Source: Clostridia bacterium | GTDB lineage: Bacteria; Bacillota; Clostridia; Christensenellales; Aristaeellaceae | DNA length: 62,866 nt | NCBI GenBank assembly: GCA_017427165.1 | Contig: JAFRTK010000071.1 | Span: 1-62,866 of the forward strand | Direction: 5' to 3' | Part shown: positions 56,234-62,866 of the stretch, one piece after another | Layout of the letters: every line of letters begins with the position of its first letter | How positions within the stretch are numbered: position 1 is the stretch's first letter | The notes under the pieces: model-generated | What the model saw: the letters and a program-made list of their open reading frames with translations, nothing else | What the model was told of the DNA's origin: nothing | Databases searched by the model: none | Translations under genes and position numbers: made by a program

Positions 56234-59212
56234 ATGATGAAACGGTTCAAGAAACTGCTTTCCGCGCTGTGCATCATTGCGCTGCTGGTTTCCAGTATCG
56301 TGACGGTGTTTGCCAACGGAGATCCTGATGCGGAATTGCCCGCAGCGCAGGAACCCGTTGCGGAAGCGACTGTGACCGAAAACAATGAAACGGAAGCAGC
56401 ACCCGTGGCAGCGGAGGAAGCTCCTGCCCAGGAGACCGCTCCCGCAGCAGCGGAGGAAGCTCCCGCCCAGGAGACCGCTCCCGCAGCAGCGGAGGAAGCT
56501 CCCGCCCAGGAGACTGCTCCCGCGACAGCTGAGGAAGCTCCCGCCCAGGAGACCGCTTCCGCGACAGCTGAGGAAGCTCCTGCCCAGGAGACCGCTCCTG
56601 CCGCAGCTGAAGCAGCTCCCGCCCAGGAAGCTGCTCCCGCGGCGGCTGAAGAAGCTCCTGCCCAGGAAGCTGCTCCCGCGGCGGCTGAAGAAGCTCCTGC
56701 CCAGGAAGCTGCTCCCGCTGTGGCTGAAGAAGCTCCTGCCCAGGAAAATGCTCCTGCGACGGCTGAAGAAGCTCCTGCCCAGGAAACTGCTCCCGCGGCA
56801 GCTGAAGAAGCTCCCGCCCAGGAAGCTGCTCCCGCAGCAGCCGAGGAAGCTCCCGCCCAGGAAACTGCTCCTGAAACCGTGGAAGAAACACCCGCACAGA
56901 ACGAAGAGACTGCTGCGGAGACTGCTTCTGCCCTGGAAGATGCTGCCGACCTGAATGCCGCCCCCGTTCAGGAAGACAATACTTTTGCCAATGAAAACGA
57001 AACCAATGAGGAAGCCGTCGTTCCTGAAAACAATACAGCTGATGAAGAAATCGACGAGCTCGCCAATGAGCCTGTGAATTACAGCGAAGATGAACTGGAA
57101 GAACTGGATGACAATGGCGGATATATCGATCCGGAATTCATCGCTGAACATTCTCCGGAAATTACTCCGGAAATGAAATATGAGAATATTACCGAGATGA
57201 AGGTCGGATCTGCAATCTCCGGATCTGCCGGAACGGACGAGATCCTGTATTACATCAAGGCTGCCAAGACCCAGAACATTGTCCTGGTTCTGCAGGCAAA
57301 CGGAAATATCCAGGTGCGGATCAATGAGCACGCTGTGAGCTTCACAGAGAATGAAGACGGAACCAAATCCTACGAGATGAAGGTTCAGTACAACGAAACG
57401 TATATCATCGGGATTTCCGGCCAGGGTACCTTTAAGCTGACCGCTGAAGCGAAGGCCGTGGAGGAACCGGAAGAGACCGAAGAAGAAATCGACGAAGAAA
57501 CCGAAACGATTGACGAACCGACTGAAGCTCCTGAGACTGAAAACGGGGCTGCTGAAGAAATCGTTGAAAACACCGAAGAGAATAAGAACGAAGAAAACAG
57601 CGAGGACCTGAACAGCGAGGAAGCAGAGGAACCCGCGGAAACCGCCGAGGAAGGCATCACCGAAACGGAACAGACCGAAGTCGAAAACACGGAGAATGCC
57701 CAGGAAACAAGTGCGGAAACCGTTGAAAACACTGCAGAAGAAGTAACAGACAGCAGCGAAAACACGGAACCTGTTGAAGAAAAACCGGCAGAAGAAAGCA
57801 AACCGGCAATCAATACCTGGGTAACCGCCAACTATAATGAAGAAGAAGGTACGATCACCGTATACGCCAATGCGGATATCGAACTGGATAACCAGATTGT
57901 CTGGCAGACCCGTTCCGCGGACAGCGAAGAGTGGAAGAAAGCCGGCTACGGCCTGAAGTTGACGGTTGAAGTGACAGAAGAGAATGCGGACAACTTCTTC
58001 CGTTTCCGCCTGGCTGACGGTGAATACTCTGCTGAGTATCAGATCCACGCGACAGTGAACGCTGCTGAGGAAGAGAAAGAAGAAGAAGCAGAAGAAATCT
58101 CCGCTGAAAACGAAACAGAAGAAGCAATTGATTCTGAAGAGACAGAAGAAGATACTACTTCTGTTGAGAATGCTGAAGAAGAAACAGTTGGAGAAACAAC
58201 GGAAGAAGCAGCTGCTGAAGAAGCCGTTGAAACTGAAGCGGAAACTGTTTCCGAAGAAACAGCGGAGACTGATGAAGAAGCGGCAGAAGAGGAAGAAACT
58301 GTTGCCGAAACTGAAGTGACCGAGGAAAAAGCCGAGACCGAAGAAGAATCTGCGGAAGAAGACGAATCCGAAGAAGAAACCGCGGAAGAAGCTGAGTCCG
58401 AGGAAGAGACCGAGGAAACAGAAGAAGAGGAAACAACAGAAGAAGAGACAGAAGAAGAGACCGCAGAAGAAGCGGAACCCCTGACTGAGGAACAGCTGAT
58501 TGAACTGGGATACCGCAAGGTCCAGATTATGAACCAGAATGGTACAAACCTCTATGACAATACCACAGAAGACGCCGCGATGATCGGCACTGCAGAAACC
58601 GGCACTGAACTCTGGATCAAGGATGCCGAAGCCGAAGGCTGGGCAGAGATCTACACAGAGGATGAAACGCAGACATTCCTGAAACTGGCAGAAATGGAAG
58701 TACAGCTCACTTTTGAAGAGCAGATGCTGGTGGATGGCTACTGGAAAGCGCAAATAGCACTTGCTGACGGTGCAGATCTCTACAATGAAAAAGCAGAAGT
58801 GGTTGCTCACCTGGATCCAGGAACTGAAGTATGGGTTGAGATCAATCGTCATACAGAATGGGCCAGAGTTTACTCAGAAGAAGAACAGATACAATTTGTG
58901 AAATGCAGTGCTCTGATAATCACTCTGAAGCCTGAAGGAGCGGAAGAACTCGTAATCAGAAGTGTTACAGCCACATCCTCGCTTGACGGTGTTGAGCTTG
59001 TTTACTACGGAACACCGGTAACCCTGGATGCAACGCTGGAAGGCTTCCTTGAAGACGATGTCTATACTGTTCAGTGGAAGTACAGTCCGGATGACGGAGA
59101 AAACTATTACGATGTTGAAGCCGCAAACGAACTCCAGTATGTATACGTTGCTGATGCTGAAACGCTGACATACTGCTGGAAGATAGTGATTACTCTGTAT
59201 CCGAACGAATAA
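56234..59212 (+). CDS. Large secreted Ala/Glu/Pro-repeat protein with SH3-like C-terminus
   Basis: Start ATG at 56234 (a second ATG follows at once) behind AAAAAAGGGG. The 992-residue protein has a signal peptide (about 1-28), then twelve 13-residue repeats of type EEAPAQETAPAAA (residues 61-216). A globular domain follows at about 280-410, then long Glu/Thr-rich stretches (about 412-515 and 620-755) around a beta domain (about 520-605). The C-terminal part has two SH3b-like units (YRKVQIMNQNGTNLYDN and YWKAQIALADGADLYNE) and a final Ig-like domain ending in TLYPNE. There is no LPXTG tail. The charged repeats would make a stalk across the wall, with SH3-like units for binding peptidoglycan. 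The next gene follows 58 bp later without a terminator. Confidence 0.83.
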   Translation: MMKRFKKLLSALCIIALLVSSIVTVFANGDPDAELPAAQEPVAEATVTENNETEAAPVAAEEAPAQETAPAAAEEAPAQETAPAAAEEAPAQETAPATAEEAPAQETASATAEEAPAQETAPAAAEAAPAQEAAPAAAEEAPAQEAAPAAAEEAPAQEAAPAVAEEAPAQENAPATAEEAPAQETAPAAAEEAPAQEAAPAAAEEAPAQETAPETVEETPAQNEETAAETASALEDAADLNAAPVQEDNTFANENETNEEAVVPENNTADEEIDELANEPVNYSEDELEELDDNGGYIDPEFIAEHSPEITPEMKYENITEMKVGSAISGSAGTDEILYYIKAAKTQNIVLVLQANGNIQVRINEHAVSFTENEDGTKSYEMKVQYNETYIIGISGQGTFKLTAEAKAVEEPEETEEEIDEETETIDEPTEAPETENGAAEEIVENTEENKNEENSEDLNSEEAEEPAETAEEGITETEQTEVENTENAQETSAETVENTAEEVTDSSENTEPVEEKPAEESKPAINTWVTANYNEEEGTITVYANADIELDNQIVWQTRSADSEEWKKAGYGLKLTVEVTEENADNFFRFRLADGEYSAEYQIHATVNAAEEEKEEEAEEISAENETEEAIDSEETEEDTTSVENAEEETVGETTEEAAAEEAVETEAETVSEETAETDEEAAEEEETVAETEVTEEKAETEEESAEEDESEEETAEEAESEEETEETEEEETTEEETEEETAEEAEPLTEEQLIELGYRKVQIMNQNGTNLYDNTTEDAAMIGTAETGTELWIKDAEAEGWAEIYTEDETQTFLKLAEMEVQLTFEEQMLVDGYWKAQIALADGADLYNEKAEVVAHLDPGTEVWVEINRHTEWARVYSEEEQIQFVKCSALIITLKPEGAEELVIRSVTATSSLDGVELVYYGTPVTLDATLEGFLEDDVYTVQWKYSPDDGENYYDVEAANELQYVYVADAETLTYCWKIVITLYPNE
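56414..56881 (+). repeat. Twelve tandem 39-bp units coding for EEAPAQETAPAAA
   Basis: Twelve in-frame 39-bp copies without gaps; the fifth residue pair after PAQ varies (ET, EA, EN) and unit 6 begins EA. Some neighbouring units are almost identical in DNA, so copy number may vary between strains. Confidence 0.92.
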
Positions 59213-59270
59213 TCAGTAAACACCATCGCTGAATCAACCATCACTCTGCAGATAGAGAGGAGCATCACCC

Positions 59271-62200
59271 ATGGCACTTAGCAAGAGAAGGCTTCTATCC
59301 TTCTTCATGGCTTTCCTGATGGTTTTCAATATGTTGCCGACAGCAGCTTTGGCAGCTACGCCGGGGACGCAGGAAATCGGCAGCGATCCGCTGAAAACGC
59401 AAACGAGGGGTGCGGCGTATACTGTGTCCCTTGATCTACAGGATGTGAATGGAAAAGCTGCGGAGGCGAATCTGAGCAGCGGAGATTATCATCTGTACCT
59501 GTGCCTGAAAGTGCAGAACGGGAGCAATACGGAGTATAAGTATTATATTTCTCCCGATCCGATTAAAACTCTGGATGGATTGTATACCAGCGATCCCCTG
59601 TCTCCGACAGAGAGCTTTACCGATATTGACGGGAATCCGCTGACGGATGCTTTTGATATCGGCAATGCGCAGATCGTCTCACTCGGTTTGGCTACATTCA
59701 ACGGAGATGTTATTCCCAAAAATATGAAAACTGATACTGCTGTCGGATATGATATGCAGCATCAGCTTAATGACAGTGCAACAGTCAAAAGTAAAATCAT
59801 CTTTGCAGACAGCAGTATTTCAAATCGCACTTTAAAATTAACTGCCTATGATACAGCAATCGGGCCTTATGACGTGCTCGGATTTGCTGCGGAATTTGGT
59901 ATTACTGCAAATAGATGGGATCAGGGAGAACACGCAGAAACGAACTGTGCTGTCAAGAGCTACAAACGGGAAAAGGAAGCTTCACGGATTGACGTTGATG
60001 CTGCCGGCAGAGGCACTGTTCCTTTCTATATTGGGACGATTGAGCAAGGTTATGATGGTAAGACATTCAAATTCGCAAATCAAAACACTTCAAATGATGA
60101 CATCTATATTGATACTTCCTTATATAAAAAAGGCACGAATATCCAGCAAGACAGCAACAATCATAAAGTTACACTGATCAATACCCCGCAAACTGAAGTT
60201 AACAAGTTTGTCGGTAAGCTGATTAACAATTTCAGCGATAATGCTGCGGCTTATACACAAAAGCCAATGGTGAAGCCGACCAACAACAGACTTATCGATA
60301 CCACCAATTATCCTGACAATACAACAATTTATGTAGATGCTACAAACTTTAATTTCAATTCAGCCGGCTGGCGGATCAAAAAACTGGAAGGCCAGACAAT
60401 TGTTATTAATATTCCCGGAAGAACAGTAAATCTGTATAAAGAACTAGTTACTGTCTGCAAACGCGATGCAAACGGAAATTTAATAACAATTGTAAATGAT
60501 CTTGACTCCAATACTAATGGTAATGGAGGAAGCCCATCACACAACACGAATGTTGAGAACTATATTTTAAACCATGTAGTGATCAACGCATATGAAGCCA
60601 CGCAACTGAACCTGTTGAATGGCCCGGCAGGTCTTTTCCTTGCGACATACAGCGAAAATACTATGGTCGAAGAGCCGCAGGGGACCGGTTCCGGAACGGG
60701 ATGGATTGCGACTAAAGGAACGTTTAAGAACAATAACGGCAGTGAATGGCACTTCTTCCGTACACAGCGAAATTACAAAGCATATGCAGAAACAGGCGTC
60801 AATATTGCCAAGATATTTACCTATCAGGACGGTTCTGATCTGGATAGCGACAAGAGATTCAAATTCCACATGTATGAGGTGGATGGAACCAATTTCCAGA
60901 AACTGACGGGGAATGTTGGGCATACAATCTATGACAAGGTGGTCGAAAGCGAAGCCGCCGACAAGATTGAATTCCCCAGCTTTGGTATCAGCAATACGGA
61001 TTTCCCGCATGACAACCATGGCAAGATCACAGGCGACAGCAAGATCTACAGATATTATGTGATTGAAGAAAACCCGGATCCTGATCAGACAATTGTCACG
61101 GATCCGAAGAAAATCTATGTTAAGGTTGAAGCCCGTGGCTATAATAATGAACAGATCGATCTTTCCATCCAGACATCAAAGGATCATGTAAATTGGACCA
61201 ATGCCGGAACCGGTGCAGAGGTCAAAGTTGGAACTTTCAACAATTACAAGAAGCAATATACTGATATCGAAGTAGAGAAAAAGTGGCAGCAGGCTGTATA
61301 TAACGGTAGTGAAATCACTTATACAGACACCACTGGTTCTCATACGACGGACAGTGTTGAAGTCAGCCTGATTGCGGTCAAGTCTCCTCTGCAACAAGGA
61401 CAGGGAGGGTCAAAGAGTGCGGCGTCTCAGCAGATTGAAAGCACTAGTACATCGCAGGAGAGCGCACAGACTTCAACTACTCAGCAGACTGAGACGACCA
61501 GCACGGCTACAGAGACAGCAAAACCGGCGAATTGTGTAGTCACTTTTAATCCCCAGAAAAAAATCAGCGATGCCAGCATCAGTTTGTCCCAGGGCAAAAC
61601 ATATACGATCACGGTCAAACTGAATAATGCTGGTGCTCCGTTCTCTATCAAAGAGGGCGGGAGGACGGTGTTCTCCAAAAATCAGACCAATGAAAGCGGA
61701 AATAAATATCTTACATTTGAATATACGGTTCCGAACAGTGCTTCTGTAACATGGGATATCAGTGATGAATGGTGGGCGATTGTAAAGATTTCCGGCGCCC
61801 TCAAGGGTTCTACAAATGTCTACAGAACCATTAAGCTGATTGCAGCCAATGGCATCAGTGATATCAGTTTCTCGCCGGCCACTTCAGTTACCTCTGTTCA
61901 GAATGGACTGAAGTCTGTTGCTGAAATCACCAATAATCAAGAGTATACTGTTGTTGACACGCAGACACTGAGCAAAAAAAACAATTGGAAATATAAATGG
62001 AATAATCTGCCGCAGCATCTGTATGAAGATGATGGAACAATCTACACTCTTACATATTATGTAGTAGAAACTTCAGCAACTGGTGCTGCCAGTAACTCCT
62101 ATAAAGTTGATGGCAAAACTACGACTATCACAAATATCGAAGAAGAAACTTCTGCAACAGTCCAGAAGGTCTGGGATGATGCTGACAACCAGGATGGCAT

Positions 62201-62866
62201 TCGTCCAGCAAACTTAACTGTTGATCTGATGGATGAGAATGGAAAAGTCACCTCTGTTGTTTTGAATGCTGGCAATAGTTGGAAAGCAACAGTTGATCAT
62301 CTTCTCAAATATAGGAATGGGAATGAAATTACGTATTCATGGAATGAAACGAATCTACCTCAAGGTTATTCCATGAGTACTCCAACAAAGAACGGGAAAA
62401 TTACAACTCTGACAAATAGTCATACGCCGGCTAAAACCAGCCTGACACTGACGAAGACCTGGGCGGACGGCAACAACCAGGATGGCATCCGTCCGAGCGT
62501 TGATGCTTACAAGGCCGCGCTGCACCTGTACGCGGACGGCGTGGATGTCACCGATACCTACGCTGCGAACATTGTGGTGACGGCGAACGGCCAGAACACT
62601 TATGACGTCAGCGTAAGCAACCTGCCGAAGAACGCTTCCGGCAAGGCAATCGCGTACACCATGACCGAAGACGCGATCGATGGTTACACACCCAACACAA
62701 CTGACGCACAGGGCAACAACGGCAGCTGGACGAACAGCCATACAACTGATACGACCAGCCTGACGCTGACAAAGAACTGGAACGACGGCAACAACCAGGA
62801 TGGCATCCGTCCGAGCGTTGATGCTTACAAGGCCGCGCTGCACCTGTACGCGGACGGCGTGGATGT
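59271..62866 (+). CDS. Giant Cna_B/pilin-like adhesin, 3' end outside the window
   Basis: Reading from the ATG at 59271 (behind GAGAGGAG), I followed the frame to the window edge without a stop: 1198 complete codons. A signal peptide is clear (MALSKRRLLSFFMAFLMVF, then AALAAT). About residues 430-490 resemble a choice-of-anchor-A region (NHVVINAYEATQLNLLNGPA). A Spy0128/FctA-like isopeptide pilin domain follows (RFKFHMYEVDG to VYVKVEARGYN, about 530-630), then a Gln/Ser/Thr-rich linker (about 718-753), and Cna_B modules from about residue 960. Composition is AT-rich until about 62430 and then shifts to GC-rich codons in the last two repeats. No anchor can be judged because the end is missing. 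Confidence 0.88.
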   Translation, partial: MALSKRRLLSFFMAFLMVFNMLPTAALAATPGTQEIGSDPLKTQTRGAAYTVSLDLQDVNGKAAEANLSSGDYHLYLCLKVQNGSNTEYKYYISPDPIKTLDGLYTSDPLSPTESFTDIDGNPLTDAFDIGNAQIVSLGLATFNGDVIPKNMKTDTAVGYDMQHQLNDSATVKSKIIFADSSISNRTLKLTAYDTAIGPYDVLGFAAEFGITANRWDQGEHAETNCAVKSYKREKEASRIDVDAAGRGTVPFYIGTIEQGYDGKTFKFANQNTSNDDIYIDTSLYKKGTNIQQDSNNHKVTLINTPQTEVNKFVGKLINNFSDNAAAYTQKPMVKPTNNRLIDTTNYPDNTTIYVDATNFNFNSAGWRIKKLEGQTIVINIPGRTVNLYKELVTVCKRDANGNLITIVNDLDSNTNGNGGSPSHNTNVENYILNHVVINAYEATQLNLLNGPAGLFLATYSENTMVEEPQGTGSGTGWIATKGTFKNNNGSEWHFFRTQRNYKAYAETGVNIAKIFTYQDGSDLDSDKRFKFHMYEVDGTNFQKLTGNVGHTIYDKVVESEAADKIEFPSFGISNTDFPHDNHGKITGDSKIYRYYVIEENPDPDQTIVTDPKKIYVKVEARGYNNEQIDLSIQTSKDHVNWTNAGTGAEVKVGTFNNYKKQYTDIEVEKKWQQAVYNGSEITYTDTTGSHTTDSVEVSLIAVKSPLQQGQGGSKSAASQQIESTSTSQESAQTSTTQQTETTSTATETAKPANCVVTFNPQKKISDASISLSQGKTYTITVKLNNAGAPFSIKEGGRTVFSKNQTNESGNKYLTFEYTVPNSASVTWDISDEWWAIVKISGALKGSTNVYRTIKLIAANGISDISFSPATSVTSVQNGLKSVAEITNNQEYTVVDTQTLSKKNNWKYKWNNLPQHLYEDDGTIYTLTYYVVETSATGAASNSYKVDGKTTTITNIEEETSATVQKVWDDADNQDGIRPANLTVDLMDENGKVTSVVLNAGNSWKATVDHLLKYRNGNEITYSWNETNLPQGYSMSTPTKNGKITTLTNSHTPAKTSLTLTKTWADGNNQDGIRPSVDAYKAALHLYADGVDVTDTYAANIVVTANGQNTYDVSVSNLPKNASGKAIAYTMTEDAIDGYTPNTTDAQGNNGSWTNSHTTDTTSLTLTKNWNDGNNQDGIRPSVDAYKAALHLYADGVD
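62439..62866 (+). repeat. 318-bp near-identical Cna_B repeat, second copy cut by the window edge
   Basis: The unit starting at 62439 is repeated at 62757. Apart from a few changes in the first 35 bases, the visible 110 bases of the second copy are identical, including codon choice. The period of 318 bp equals 106 residues, one Cna_B module. More copies probably follow. Confidence 0.9.

Noticed and set aside
56201..58852. 883-codon open frame on the minus strand opposite the repeat protein
   Set aside because: It is a mirror of Glu/Ala/Thr-rich codons (runs of Phe, Ser, Leu, Arg), has no signal of a real fold, and the plus-strand frame has promoter, ribosome site and signal peptide.

Overview
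The window looks like chromosome of a moderately GC-rich Clostridia-type bacterium (Bacillota), possibly from a gut or rumen. The lineage is an inference from gene content: AddB, a C. difficile CD1247-like zinc-ribbon gene beside efp, DegV, a DUF4867-like protein, KtrAB, a heterodimeric ABC exporter, IorAB with a PaaK-like ligase, and Cna_B surface proteins. Most ribosome binding sites are strong GGAGG-type and most start codons are ATG. I found no tRNA, rRNA, CRISPR array, insertion sequence or replication origin.

Layout. 1-2300: the end of an Rhs/YD-repeat protein whose AT-rich tip is followed at once by a secreted WG-repeat protein (candidate toxin tip and partner), then a gene-poor AT-rich stretch. 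2302-8081 (minus): a two-component system, then iorA-iorB and a phenylacetate-CoA-ligase-like gene. 8212-17682 (minus): a ten-gene Mrp/Mbh-like cation/proton antiporter operon with four paralogous large antiporter subunits and no hydrogenase or other catalytic module. 17722-18993 (minus): metY.

19189-25335 (plus): heterodimeric ABC exporter, diguanylate cyclase and PfkB sugar kinase in one unit ending at a clear terminator. 25402-28902: a membrane protein divergent from a fused ATPase/FtsX-type transporter. 29011-37879 (plus): ileS, a GH4-fold protein that seems to have lost its metal ligands, an SAM methyltransferase, an RluA-type pseudouridine synthase, tgt, a DUF4867-like gene and degV. 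38089-46662 (plus): an SPFH protein, addB without a neighbouring addA, a small P-loop protein, thrC, an M24 peptidase, efp and a CD1247-like gene. 46727-48768 (minus): KtrAB potassium uptake, divergent from a glycosyltransferase through back-to-back promoters.

50191-62866 (plus): an exported-protein region. It holds a Cna_B protein, an orphan oligopeptide-type binding protein, a TIM-barrel enzyme, a 992-residue protein with twelve 13-residue repeats, and the start of a giant Cna_B/pilin-like adhesin that runs off the right edge inside a 318-bp near-identical repeat. The last part is AT-richer than the core until the terminal repeats, which suggests a mosaic accessory locus.

Together the genes suggest an anaerobe that couples ferredoxin-linked 2-oxoacid/aryl-acid metabolism and ion-gradient energetics (Ior, Mrp-like complex, Ktr) with a changing cell-surface repertoire (Rhs and Cna_B proteins).
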